The translations under genes were made by a program, and so were the position numbers. The notes beneath the pieces are model-generated. The model was given only the letters and a program-made list of their open reading frames with translations, was not told the origin of the DNA and searched no databases. Below, in pieces: positions 18,079-27,060 of a stretch of DNA of 64,000 bases. Numbering within the stretch: position 1 is the stretch's first letter; each line of letters starts with the position of its first letter. Origin of the DNA: Cellulomonas terrae (lineage in GTDB: Bacteria; Actinomycetota; Actinomycetes; Actinomycetales; Cellulomonadaceae); NCBI RefSeq assembly GCF_007990265.1, contig NZ_BJWH01000004.1:124001-188000 (forward strand). The letters run 5' to 3'.

Positions 18079-19277
18079 GTTCGGTGAACCTCGCTCTCGA
18101 GATGGTCCAGGTCACGGGCCAGCTGCGTCAGCCCGCGGTCGTCGGTCGGTGGGGGTCCGTACAGCAGCGCCTCGACGTCGGTTGGGCGGCGCCCGGCGGC
18201 GCGGGCGATCGCGTCGATGACGAGGGGTGCCCCGGCCGAGCCGGGCAGCCCGAGCCGCGCGGCGCTGCGTGCGGCCGTGCCGGCACGCAGGGCGGCGGCG
18301 GCGTGCCCGTAGGAGCGCCCGCGCCGGTACAGGCGTCCCCGGCCGCGGGTCGTCTCGCCCGCACGGACCACGACCGGCAGCTGCTCGGTGACCAGGCGGC
18401 CCAGCCGGCGGCCGCGCCACAGGGCCGTGACCACGAGGACGAGCAGCAGCTGCAGTGCGAGGACCGGGACCACCGGGGGCAGGAGCTGGCCGGAGGAGGG
18501 CTCCTGCTCGCCGCCGCCGCCGGTGTCGTCGAGCGACGGGATGTACCAGACGAGCCGCTCGTGCCTGCCCAGCGCGCGCAGGACCAGAGCGGCGTTGCCC
18601 TGCTCCGCGAGGTGCTGGTTGGTCAGCGGCGCCATGTCGGCCAGCCCGACGATCCGGCGTCCGTCGGACTCGGTCACGGCGTAGGCACCGCCCTGGTCCG
18701 TCCCGGTGCCGGGGGCGGGGAAGCAGACCACCGCGCCCGGCCCGGTCGCCAGCAGGCCGCCACCCGCCGTGATGGTGCCGGCCGCGACCGCGTCGGGGTC
18801 ATCGCACGCCGCGGCACGGACCTCGGCCTCGGCGGGCGCCACCCCGCTCGACGCGAGCGAGGGGGAGAGCACGCCGAGCGCCCACCCGGCGTCGGCCAGC
18901 ACCAGGTCCGCGCCCGTGGCGTCCAGGACGTCGACCTGCTCGTCCGTGAGCAGGTAGTCGCCGACGACGAGCACCGTCGAGCCGGGGCCGGCGAGCGTCC
19001 GGACGTCGGCGACCCGACGCACGTACCGGACGTCCACGCCCTCGCGGGCGAGGATCTGGGCCGCCGCGCGGGCGCCCAGGTCGCCGGGGTTGTCGGGCGC
19101 GAGGGTCAGCGTCGAGGTCCGCGGCTCGGGCAGCGCGGAGAGGATGCCCGCACCGACGACCAGAGCCAGCAGGGCCAACGGCCAGCGCGCGCGCCGCCAC
19201 CGCTGCGCCGACCGGCCGCGGGTCGAGGTGCCGTCGCCGACGACCGCGTCGTGGACGGTGGTCACCGGGGTGCTCAT
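18075..19277 (-). CDS. DUF4350 domain-containing membrane protein
   Basis: A 400-residue protein. One N-terminal membrane helix (about residues 32-50) is followed by an extracytoplasmic domain resembling GATase-like or ThuA-type folds (STVLVVGDYLLTDEQVDVL, then LVLADAGWALGVL), a second helix near residue 275 (VVPVLALQLLLVLVVTAL) and an arginine-rich cytosolic tail ending in a leucine-rich helix. DUF4350 has no known activity and occurs almost only in MoxR operons. It overlaps the DUF4129 stop (ATGA) and the MoxR start (GTGA). Confidence 0.85.
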
Positions 19278-19942
19278 CGGGGAGCCGCCACGGCCAGGTC
19301 GGTGACCTCGGTGGCGGGCGTCGGCCGTGCGTCCTGGACGCGCGCGTCGAGACCGCGCAGCCGGACCTCGTCCTGCGCGGTCGCCGGCACGTCCCCGTAG
19401 GCGACGTCGTCGAAGGTGCGGCCCGCTGCGACGAGCTCGGAGCCGAGCGCCGGGAGCCGGGCCGCCGCGGCGAGCGCCGCCTCGTGCGCCGTCCGGGCCG
19501 CGCGTTCGTCCAGCACGGCCCGCTCCTCGAGCCCGCGCACGATCGCGCGGAACCGTTCGAGCACGGCCGTCGCGAAGTCGCCCGCGGTCGCCGCGGCGTC
19601 GGCGGCGGCCCGGATCTCGTCGGACGTCCGAGCGTCCCCGTCGGCCAGCACCCTCCGGTCCGCACCGCCGCGGCGGGACAGGCGGACCGGTCCTGCCACG
19701 AGGAAGGCGATCCCGACGACCGCGACGAGCACCAGGACGACCGCGAGGACCGCGAGAGGGCTGAGCGCCGCGGGGGTCCGCAGCCCGGCGAGCTGCTCCG
19801 CGATCCAGTCCAGCAGGCTGGCCAGCAGCGAGCGCTGCTCGTGGTAGACGGGGTCGAGCAGCTCCTCGGTGGCCCAGCGGCGCGCCGTCGGGGCGTCGGG
19901 GTCGACGGGGACGCCCGCCACCATCCGGGCCAGCACGCTCAC
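19274..19942 (-). CDS. DUF4129 domain-containing membrane protein
   Basis: A 222-residue protein with a single membrane helix near residues 60-83 (SPLAVLAVVLVLVAVVGIAF) and a C-terminal cytosolic DUF4129 helical domain containing ERFRAIVRGLEERAVLDERA and FDDVAYGD. DUF4129 is often fused to transglutaminase domains in other bacteria; here it is alone. The GTG start at 19942 overlaps the previous stop as GTGA. With DUF58, MoxR and DUF4350 it probably forms a membrane complex, an inference from conserved co-occurrence. Confidence 0.83.
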   Translation of the reverse strand: MSVLARMVAGVPVDPDAPTARRWATEELLDPVYHEQRSLLASLLDWIAEQLAGLRTPAALSPLAVLAVVLVLVAVVGIAFLVAGPVRLSRRGGADRRVLADGDARTSDEIRAAADAAATAGDFATAVLERFRAIVRGLEERAVLDERAARTAHEAALAAAARLPALGSELVAAGRTFDDVAYGDVPATAQDEVRLRGLDARVQDARPTPATEVTDLAVAAPR

Positions 19943-21081
19943 GCGGTGGTCTCGGCCGCGCGGGCCAGCTCGACGTCCAACCCTTCGCGGCGCATCCGGA
20001 CGTCGATGTAGAGCAGGGCCACCACCGACGACACGAACGTGGTGGACAGGGTGGAGGCGATGACGGTGGCGATGCCGATCACGACGACCGAGCCGAACGA
20101 CGTCGCCGTCGGGTCCCGCAGGACCAGCTGCGCGATGAGCGTCGCGGGGAACACGATGATCTGCGCGATGATCCCGGCGAGGATCGTCGTGAGCAGGTAG
20201 ATCCCGAACAGTCGCCAGAAGCCGTGGTAGGTCAGCCGCCACGCCCGGGTGATGGTCGGCCAGAACTTCTTGCCCTCGAGCATCAGTGCGGGCGGCACGA
20301 GCAGCGTCCGCGTGGTGAACCAGACCGCGGCGACGACGAACGCCAGCGCGCCGCCGAGCCCCAGCACCACCGCGAGGGCGACCTGGTCGTTGACGGCCAG
20401 CAGCGTGACGCCCATGACGAGCACGGTGAGCGCCGTGAGCACGACGATCCCGCTGAGGAAGGTGAAGGCGACGACGAGCCAGACGCGCCACGAGCGCAGG
20501 ACCTCGCCGACGGTCGCCACCTGGCCGAGGACGGAGCGGCTGACGGACACGATGAGCAGTCCCGTGAGGATCGTGGTCGCGATCGTCGTCACCGGCGCCG
20601 CGATGAGCAGGCCGATCGAGGAGCCGAGCTGCTCGGCGAAGCCCATCTGCCCGGACGGGTCCAGGTCGACCGAGAGGTCGGAGAGCTGCGGCGCGAGGAT
20701 GCCCTTGACGTACCACTGGATGACGGACTGCAGGACGACCGCCAGCGTGACCACCAGGGCAGCGAGCCCGAACATCACGCGCGGGTTGGCCCGGACGGCC
20801 CGGAAGGCCCCGTCGTAGATCTCGCCCATCCCGAGCGGGCGCAGCGGGATGATCCCCGGCTGCAGCGCCTGCGGACGCCACGAGACCCCGGGCGGCGGCG
20901 GCGCCGTCGGGCCCCACGAGCCGTACCCGCCGGGTGCCTGCTGCCCCCAGCCGGACGGGGGCGGGGGCGGGGGTGCGACGGGCGGGCCCGGCTGCGGCGC
21001 GGCCTCCGGCGGCGGTGCTCCCGGGCCTGCGGGGGCCGCCCAGGAGGGCGGTCGCGGGGCGTCGTCGTGCGGGCTCGTCAT
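19939..21081 (-). CDS. Polytopic membrane protein with proline-rich N-terminus (GDPD membrane-domain type)
   Basis: A 380-residue protein. Residues 1-85 are a disordered proline/glycine-rich cytosolic tail (repeated PPPPP runs), then LRPLGMGEIYDGAFRAVRANP introduces six membrane helices. This architecture matches actinobacterial proteins annotated as glycerophosphoryl diester phosphodiesterase membrane-domain proteins; no catalytic phosphodiesterase part is present. It opens the MoxR operon at ATG 21081, with GAGGAG about a dozen bases upstream, and is divergent from mtrA with a 188-bp gap. It may organise the DUF4129/DUF4350/MoxR/DUF58 set at the membrane (inference). Confidence 0.78.
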   Translation of the reverse strand: MTSPHDDAPRPPSWAAPAGPGAPPPEAAPQPGPPVAPPPPPPSGWGQQAPGGYGSWGPTAPPPPGVSWRPQALQPGIIPLRPLGMGEIYDGAFRAVRANPRVMFGLAALVVTLAVVLQSVIQWYVKGILAPQLSDLSVDLDPSGQMGFAEQLGSSIGLLIAAPVTTIATTILTGLLIVSVSRSVLGQVATVGEVLRSWRVWLVVAFTFLSGIVVLTALTVLVMGVTLLAVNDQVALAVVLGLGGALAFVVAAVWFTTRTLLVPPALMLEGKKFWPTITRAWRLTYHGFWRLFGIYLLTTILAGIIAQIIVFPATLIAQLVLRDPTATSFGSVVVIGIATVIASTLSTTFVSSVVALLYIDVRMRREGLDVELARAAETTA

Positions 21082-21269
21082 GCGAGCGCGGCTCCTCGGC
21101 TGTCGTGGTGCAGGCGGTCGGGGGCGCCGTCGTCGGGCCCCCCACGGAGGAATCATCGTGCCACGACGGCACGGTCCCGGGACGCGCGACCGGGTGATCT
21201 GTCCGCGTCGGGACAGGTCGCAGCGCCAGGTGGCCCAGGTCCGGGCCTGTGCGGTGCGAGAATGCCGCC

Positions 21270-21953
21270 ATGAAGGGACGCGTGCTGGTGGTCGACGACG
21301 ACACCGCGCTGGCCGAGATGATCGGCATCGTGCTGCGGTCGGAGGGTTTCGACCCGGTGTTCTGCGAGGACGGTGACGAGGCGATCGGGGTGTTCCGCGC
21401 CACACAGCCGGACCTCGTCCTGCTCGACCTCATGCTGCCCGGCAAGGACGGCAACGAGGTCTGCCGGCAGATCCGCGCCGAGTCGGGCGTCCCCATCGTC
21501 ATGCTCACGGCCAAGAGCGACACGGTCGACGTGGTCCTCGGCCTGGAGTCGGGCGCGGACGACTACATCTCGAAGCCGTTCAAGCCCAAGGAGCTCGTCG
21601 CCCGCGTCCGTGCCCGGCTGCGCCGCAGCGACGAGCCGGCGCCCGAGCACCTGACGATCGGCGACGTCACCATCGACGTGCCCGGCCACCGGGTCGCGCG
21701 GGCGGGTCGTCCTGTCTCGCTGACGCCGCTCGAGTTCGACCTGCTGGTGGCGCTCGCGCGCAAGCCGTGGCAGGTGTTCACACGCGAGGTGCTGCTGGAG
21801 AAGGTCTGGGGCTACCGGCACGCCGCCGACACCCGCCTCGTGAACGTGCACGTGCAGCGTCTGCGCTCGAAGATCGAGAACGACCCCGAGCAGCCCGAGA
21901 TCGTCGTCACCGTCCGTGGTGTCGGCTACAAGGCGGGCGTGGCCTCGACGTGA
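21270..21953 (+). CDS. mtrA: Response regulator MtrA (OmpR family)
   Basis: A 227-residue OmpR-type regulator. The receiver carries the acidic triad DDD (9-11), the phospho-acceptor Asp53 in LLDLMLPG, Thr in MLTAKSD and Lys in YISKPFKPKEL. The C-terminal winged helix has SLTPLEFDLLVALARKPWQV and RLVNVHVQRLRSKIE. MtrA controls division, peptidoglycan hydrolase and osmotic-response genes and, in mycobacteria, links to DNA replication. ATG 21270 is preceded by GAGAAT with a 6-nt gap, suggesting a leaderless message. mtrB follows 19 nt after the stop. Confidence 0.95.
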   Translation: MKGRVLVVDDDTALAEMIGIVLRSEGFDPVFCEDGDEAIGVFRATQPDLVLLDLMLPGKDGNEVCRQIRAESGVPIVMLTAKSDTVDVVLGLESGADDYISKPFKPKELVARVRARLRRSDEPAPEHLTIGDVTIDVPGHRVARAGRPVSLTPLEFDLLVALARKPWQVFTREVLLEKVWGYRHAADTRLVNVHVQRLRSKIENDPEQPEIVVTVRGVGYKAGVAST

Positions 21954-21972
21954 CGTCGCAAGGTGCGGCCCC

Positions 21973-23685
21973 GTGCGGGTGAGCGGCGCCTGGCGGCTGC
22001 TCCGGGCACGGTCGAGGCGGCGGGCTCGCTCGTGGACGCGGGCCTGGCGCTCGTCGCTGCAGCTCCGCGTCATCACCTCGACGCTGGCGATCGGCCTCGT
22101 CGCACTCACCCTCGTCGGCGCCTACGTGAGCGCCCGCACGGCCGCCGGCCTCTTCGACGACCGGCTCCAGCAGGTCCTCCAGGAGAGCGCCCGGTCCACG
22201 CTCCAGGCGCAGACCACGTTCGACTCCTCGACCGCAGCGACGGGCGCGGACGTGCAGCGTCTCAAGCGGGACGTCGTGGAGGCCCAGCGCACCGGCGGCT
22301 CGGACAGTCGCGAGGTGTTCCTGCTCCGGGCACCCGGGCAGCAGGGCGGTGACATGTTCATCCCCGGTGCCGCGACGGACCAGGCCCTCGTCCCGCTCGT
22401 CAGCCGCGAGCTGCGCCTGGCGACGGCGGAAGGTGGACAGCGCTGGCAGTCCGTGGCGATCCCGCGGGAGACCGGGGGCGTCTCGCCCGGGGTGATGGTG
22501 GGGCAGGACGTGATCGTGCCCGTCGACGGGACGTACCAGCTCTTCTTCCTGTACAGCATGCAGTCCGAGCAGGACCGGCTCGACTTCCTGCAGCGCACGC
22601 TGGGCCTCGCCGCGGTGGCGCTCGTCGTGCTGCTGGGGAGCATGACGTGGCTGGTCACACGACAGACGGTCCGGCCGGTGCGTCGCGCGGCGGAGGTCGC
22701 CGAGCGGCTGGCCGACGGGCACCTGTCGGAGCGGATGCCCGAGAAGGGCGAGGACGAGATGGCCACCCTGGCCCGCTCGTTCAACGAGATGGCCGACAGC
22801 CTCCAGGACCAGATCCATCGCATGGAGGAGCTGTCCACGTTGCAGCGACGGTTCGTCTCGGACGTCTCGCACGAGCTGCGGACCCCCTTGACGACCATCC
22901 GGATGGCCGGGGAGGTCATCCACGCCTCGCGCGAGGACTTCGACCCGGCCGTGAAGCGCTCTGCGGAGCTCCTGCAGACCCAGCTCGACCGGTTCGAGGA
23001 CCTGCTGGCGGACCTGCTCGAGATCAGCCGGTTCGACGCGGGCGCGGCCATGCTCGACGCCGAGGGGCGCGACGTGCGCGACGTCGTGATCCAGGCGGTC
23101 GACCACGCCGCCCCGCTCGCCGAGCGCCGGGGTGCGTGGCTGCACGTCGTCGTGCCCGAGGAGCGCTGCGTCGCGGACATCGACCCCCGCCGGGTCGAGC
23201 GGATCCTGCGCAACCTGCTGGTCAACGCCGTCGAGCACGCGGAGGGCAGCACCGTCGAGGTCACCGTCGGCGCCGACGCGCACGCGGTCGCGGTGACCGT
23301 CCGCGACCGGGGGGTCGGCATGACCCCCGACGAGGCCGCCCACGTGTTCGACCGCTTCTGGCGGGCCGACCCCGCGCGGGCCCGCACGACGGGCGGCACG
23401 GGGCTCGGGCTGGCCATCTCGTTGGAGGACGCCCACCTGCACGGCGGCTGGCTCGAGGCGTGGGGGAGGCCCGGCCGCGGTGCGAGCTTCCGGCTCACGC
23501 TCCCGCGGCGCGCGGGGATCCGGCTCACCGCGTCACCCCTGCCGCTGCAGCCGGAGGAGTCGCCGATCACGGGCTCCCTGAGGATCGTGGCCCGCCCGCA
23601 CAACGACCCGGCAGCGCTCCCGGAGATGGGGTCCGACGACCTCGACTCCGCGCTGTCCGACGACGAGCGGCAGGAGGTCCGATGA
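21973..23685 (+). CDS. mtrB: Sensor histidine kinase MtrB
   Basis: A 570-residue membrane kinase. An arginine-rich N-terminus leads to a membrane helix (VITSTLAIGLVALTLVGAYV), an extracytoplasmic sensor of about 150 residues, a second helix (LGLAAVALVVLLGSMTWLV), a HAMP domain, the HisKA box with phospho-acceptor His300 (DVSHELRTPLTT) and an ATPase domain with NLLVNAVEHAEG and TGGTGLGLAIS boxes. It phosphorylates MtrA and in relatives is modulated by LpqB and localised at septa. GTG 21973 is preferred over the in-frame codon at 21916, which lies inside mtrA; GTG 21979 is also possible. The last bases overlap lpqB as ATGA. Confidence 0.94.
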   Translation: MRVSGAWRLLRARSRRRARSWTRAWRSSLQLRVITSTLAIGLVALTLVGAYVSARTAAGLFDDRLQQVLQESARSTLQAQTTFDSSTAATGADVQRLKRDVVEAQRTGGSDSREVFLLRAPGQQGGDMFIPGAATDQALVPLVSRELRLATAEGGQRWQSVAIPRETGGVSPGVMVGQDVIVPVDGTYQLFFLYSMQSEQDRLDFLQRTLGLAAVALVVLLGSMTWLVTRQTVRPVRRAAEVAERLADGHLSERMPEKGEDEMATLARSFNEMADSLQDQIHRMEELSTLQRRFVSDVSHELRTPLTTIRMAGEVIHASREDFDPAVKRSAELLQTQLDRFEDLLADLLEISRFDAGAAMLDAEGRDVRDVVIQAVDHAAPLAERRGAWLHVVVPEERCVADIDPRRVERILRNLLVNAVEHAEGSTVEVTVGADAHAVAVTVRDRGVGMTPDEAAHVFDRFWRADPARARTTGGTGLGLAISLEDAHLHGGWLEAWGRPGRGASFRLTLPRRAGIRLTASPLPLQPEESPITGSLRIVARPHNDPAALPEMGSDDLDSALSDDERQEVR

Positions 23686-25337
23686 TCGCGCACCGGCTCC
23701 GTCGCGCCACCGTCGCCCTCGGCGCGGTCGTCGTCCTGGCAGCCTGCACCGCCATCCCGACGTCGGGACCCGTCCAGGAGGGTGACACGGAGGTCACCGA
23801 GCCGTCGGAGATCGACGTGCTCGCCGAGGGGCCGCAGCCGGGGGACACCCCGGCCGAGATCGTCGACGGCTTCCTCGCCGCGGGCGCCGCCGGTTTCACC
23901 GACAACTTCGGGACGGCCCGGGAGTACCTCGCGGGCGAGGCGAAGACCACGTGGGACCCCACGGCCGGCGTGCTCGTCTCCGGGGCCGTCGAGCCTGCAC
24001 CGACCACGACGGAGACCGAGGTCACGATCGACGTCCCCGTCGAGGCCCGCGTCGGCGAGAGCGGGGTCTACGCCGAGGCGCCGCCGGACGGTCGCGAGTC
24101 CGTGACGTTCGGCATGGTCCGCAACGACGCCGACGAGTGGCGGATCGCCGCGACGCCGCCCGGCCTGATCCTCCAGCAGGAGGACTTCGCCCGCCTGTAC
24201 CGCCCCGCCTCCCTGTACTTCGTCTCGCCGGACCAGAGGTTCCTGGTCCCGGAGGAGCGCTGGTTCCCGCAGAAGAACCTGAGCACGTCCATCGTCAGCG
24301 AGCTGCTCGCCGGGCCGTCGGCCTGGTTGCAGGACGCCGTCGTGACGGCGGTGCCCGACGGCGTCGAGCTCAACCCGGAGGCCGTGCTCATCGACGAGAA
24401 CGACGGTGTGGCGGCGGTCCGGCTGGAGCCCGCGCTCGCCGTGACCCGGGCGGACCGTGACCTGCTGATCGCCCAGATCGAGGCGAGCCTGCGACCCGTG
24501 CGGGGGATCAGCTCGGTGCAGGTGTACGCCCGGGACGTGCCGCTGGAGGGTTCGGCGAGCCTGGAGAGCGGTCCCGGTCCGTCGAGCAACCTCGAGCTCG
24601 TGCAGGACGACCGGCTCGTCGCGCTCGCCGACGGCCAGATCGAGCCCGTGCCCGGCCTCGACACTCTCGACGGGCTCGACCCGCGCAGCCCGGCACGCAA
24701 CGAGGACGGCTCCGTGCGCGTGATGCTGTCCGGCCCGAACCGGCTGACCACCGTGCCGACGGCGGAGGTCGGCCCGCAGGAGCTCGTGACCGGGTCCAGC
24801 CTGGCGGCACCGTCGGTCGACCGGTTCGACTGGGCGTGGACGGCGCAGCCGGCCAGCGGTCTCGTCGCTGCGCGCGTCGGAGCACCGTCGGTCCAGGTGG
24901 GTGCCGACTGGCTGGAGGGCCGGGCGGTCCGTGCGGTCCGGGTGGCGCGTGACGGCGTCCGGATCGCGGTCGTCTCCGCGGGCGCCGACGGTGTCCAGGT
25001 GGACATCGCCGCGATCACTCGTGACGACTCCGGCGCGCCGCAGCAGCTGGGGTCCCCGGTCCGGGCGGGTGCGTCGTTGGTGGACGCGTCGTCGGTCGTC
25101 TGGTCGGGGGAGTCGACGCTGGCGGTCGTCGGGAGGTCCGTCGGCAGCGCGAACGTCCACCTCGTCCCGGTCGCCGGCCCGACGAGGCCGCTGCCCGAGG
25201 TCGCGAACCTCGCCGACCTCGCCGGGAGCACCGTCATCTACGTCACGACGACCGACGGTGAGCTGCGCAGGTTCGGCACCACCTGGGCGCAGATCCTCGG
25301 TGTGACGGGCGTGTCGTACCCGTCGTTCCCCGGCTGA
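23682..25337 (+). CDS. lpqB: Lipoprotein LpqB
   Basis: A 551-residue lipoprotein. The signal peptide ends in the lipobox VLAAC with lipidated Cys22, followed by a GerMN domain (residues roughly 190-310, containing PASLYFVSPDQRFLVPEERW and LLAGPSAWLQDAV) and a C-terminal LpqB beta-propeller. LpqB binds the outer domain of MtrB and tunes the kinase. The ATGA overlap with mtrB is the standard actinobacterial arrangement. The protein is of usual family length. Confidence 0.93.
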   Translation: MIAHRLRRATVALGAVVVLAACTAIPTSGPVQEGDTEVTEPSEIDVLAEGPQPGDTPAEIVDGFLAAGAAGFTDNFGTAREYLAGEAKTTWDPTAGVLVSGAVEPAPTTTETEVTIDVPVEARVGESGVYAEAPPDGRESVTFGMVRNDADEWRIAATPPGLILQQEDFARLYRPASLYFVSPDQRFLVPEERWFPQKNLSTSIVSELLAGPSAWLQDAVVTAVPDGVELNPEAVLIDENDGVAAVRLEPALAVTRADRDLLIAQIEASLRPVRGISSVQVYARDVPLEGSASLESGPGPSSNLELVQDDRLVALADGQIEPVPGLDTLDGLDPRSPARNEDGSVRVMLSGPNRLTTVPTAEVGPQELVTGSSLAAPSVDRFDWAWTAQPASGLVAARVGAPSVQVGADWLEGRAVRAVRVARDGVRIAVVSAGADGVQVDIAAITRDDSGAPQQLGSPVRAGASLVDASSVVWSGESTLAVVGRSVGSANVHLVPVAGPTRPLPEVANLADLAGSTVIYVTTTDGELRRFGTTWAQILGVTGVSYPSFPG

Positions 25338-25409
25338 CGAGCCGCCCACAGCCCACCGTCGTCCCCACGTCGGGCGCGCGTCGCACCCTGGGGTGGGCAC
25401 GCTCCGCCC

Positions 25410-26141
25410 ATGACGTTCGCGCGTGAGCTGCTCGGTCTGCTCCTCCCGGTCGAGTGCGCGGGCTGCGGGCTCGACGACGTCGCGTGGTGCGCGGCGTGCG
25501 GGGCCCTGCTCGCGGCTCGGTTCTGGCGGTGCGAGGACCGGGCTCCGCGTCTCGACCGCCTGGACGGACGGGGGCCGCTGCCGGTGTGGACGCTCTCCGA
25601 CTGCACCGGCCCGGTCCGACGAGCCGTGATCGCGTGGAAGGACCGCGGCCGGCTCGACCTGACCCGCCCGTTCGCCGCCGCCCTCGCGAGCGCGGCCGCG
25701 GGGCTGTCGGCCGACGTCGGGGCCGGCACGCTGCTCGTGGTGCCCAGCCCGTCGACGGCGGCGGCACGTCGACGCCGGGGCGGCAACGTCGTGGACGCGC
25801 TCGCGGCGGGGGTCGCGGACGGTCTCGCGCGTAGGGGCGTGGCCGCCGGGGTCGCACCGGTGCTCGCCCGGGCGCGGGGTCAGGACCAGGTCGGGCTCGG
25901 CGCCCGGGCGCGTGCGCGCAACCTCGCCGGCCAGGTCCGTGTCCCGGCGCGGCACGCCACGGGACTGGCCGGCCGGCGCGTCCTCGTCGTGGACGACGTG
26001 CTCACGACCGGGGCGACCCTCGCCGCGTGCCGCTCCGCGCTCGAGCGTGCCGGCGCCCAGGTCATCGGCGCGGTGACGCTGGCCTCGACCCCCGACCCCC
26101 GGGGTGCGCCCCGGCTCCCGCGAGGGCTGTCCACAGGGTGA
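25410..26141 (+). CDS. ComF family protein (phosphoribosyltransferase-like)
   Basis: A 243-residue ComF-type protein. An N-terminal zinc knuckle (CAGC and CAAC) precedes a type I phosphoribosyltransferase fold with the PRPP loop VLVVDDVLTTGATL and the QVGLGARAR turn. ComF/GntX proteins support DNA uptake in competent bacteria and may recycle nucleotides elsewhere; in actinobacteria this gene (Rv3242c-like) lies between lpqB and hpf, so a competence role is not implied. ATG 25410 has CACGCT 6 nt upstream, fitting a leaderless transcript. Confidence 0.88.
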   Translation: MTFARELLGLLLPVECAGCGLDDVAWCAACGALLAARFWRCEDRAPRLDRLDGRGPLPVWTLSDCTGPVRRAVIAWKDRGRLDLTRPFAAALASAAAGLSADVGAGTLLVVPSPSTAAARRRRGGNVVDALAAGVADGLARRGVAAGVAPVLARARGQDQVGLGARARARNLAGQVRVPARHATGLAGRRVLVVDDVLTTGATLAACRSALERAGAQVIGAVTLASTPDPRGAPRLPRGLSTG

Positions 26142-26181
26142 TCAGTGCGCGGCGCGGGTGGTTCGAGCGGTGGTGCGGGGT

Positions 26182-26187
26182 TAGCGT
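26182..26187 (+). promoter_or_regulatory. Candidate -10 (TAGCGT) for hpf
   Basis: TAGCGT lies in the 204-bp gap before hpf; a weak TGGTTC is 17 bp upstream. The leader would be about 150 nt and contains a CTGCCCC/GGGGCAG self-complement near 26268-26283. Confidence 0.3.
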
Positions 26188-26345
26188 GGGGTACTGAGCC
26201 GACGGCGAGCGCGGACCGACCCCCACGGGTCGACCGGGCCGGCCGCGGGAGGAGGTGACGCCGCCCGACTGCCCCCTGGGGCAGCCCATCGCACTGTCAC
26301 CCCCGGGCGGGCACGACCCGCCCCTGACCCTCTCAGGAGGCTCAC

Positions 26346-26975
26346 ATGGAGATCGTGGTTGCCGGCCGGCACACCGAGGTGCTCCCGAAGTACCGGGCGC
26401 ACGTCGAGCAGAAGCTCGCGAAAGTCGAGCAGCTGGCCCCCCGCGCCCAGCGCATCGATGTCGTCGTGTCGCACGAGACGAACCCCCGTCAGGCAGGCAG
26501 CAGTGAGCGTGTCGAGCTCACCGTCGTCGACCGTGGCCCCGTGATCCGTGCGGAGGCCTGCGCGGACGACCGGTACGCGGCCCTGGACCTGGCCCTCGGG
26601 AAGCTCCTCGAGCGACTCCGTCGGACGCGTGACCGGCGCAAGGACCACCGCAACCACACTCCGATCGCCCCCGTCGACGTCCGGCCCCCCGAGCCGGAGC
26701 CGGCCGCTCCCGCACCGGTCGACCCGGACGCCGCGGTCGAGACGACGCTCGGCGACTCGCCCGTGGTGATCCGCGAGAAGGTCCACCAGGCGCAGCCGAT
26801 GACGGTCGACGACGCGCTCTACGAGATGGAGCTCGTCGGCCACGACTTCTTCCTGTTCATCGACGCCGAGACCGCCCAGCCGTCCGTGGCGTACCGCCGG
26901 CGCGGCTGGAGCTACGGCGTCATCAAGCTCGACGCCGCGGTGACCGCGGCACCGCTCGCGACGGTCGCCGGCTGA
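26346..26975 (+). CDS. hpf: Long-form ribosome hibernation promoting factor
   Basis: A 209-residue long HPF. The N-terminal beta-alpha-beta-beta-beta-alpha domain (MEIVVAGRHTEVLPKYRAHV to about residue 100) binds the 30S decoding region. A proline- and charge-rich linker (about 101-140) leads to the dimerising C-terminal domain with REKVHQAQPMTVDDALYEME and DFFLFIDAET, which makes 100S ribosome dimers. It slows translation in stationary phase or hypoxia. AGGAGG lies 5-6 nt before ATG 26346, one of the strongest ribosome sites in the window. A large hairpin terminator follows. Confidence 0.93.
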   Translation: MEIVVAGRHTEVLPKYRAHVEQKLAKVEQLAPRAQRIDVVVSHETNPRQAGSSERVELTVVDRGPVIRAEACADDRYAALDLALGKLLERLRRTRDRRKDHRNHTPIAPVDVRPPEPEPAAPAPVDPDAAVETTLGDSPVVIREKVHQAQPMTVDDALYEMELVGHDFFLFIDAETAQPSVAYRRRGWSYGVIKLDAAVTAAPLATVAG

Positions 26976-26987
26976 CCGGCTCGATCG

Positions 26988-27033
26988 ACGACGACGCCCG
27001 GCCCGGTCGACCCGACCGGCCGGGCGTCGTCGT
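26988..27033 (+). terminator. Hairpin terminator after hpf
   Basis: A 16-bp perfect stem (26988-27003 with 27018-27033) encloses a 14-nt loop that can itself pair 5 bp. There is no strong T-run, as usual in high-GC actinobacteria. It separates hpf from the next gene. Confidence 0.7.
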
Positions 27034-27060
27034 GTCGGTGGGGCACGCAAAGATGTCCGG

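Noticed and set aside
22122..25955. 1277-codon minus-strand frame across mtrB and lpqB
   Set aside because: Covers two well-recognised opposite-strand genes and shows low-complexity arginine/serine text.
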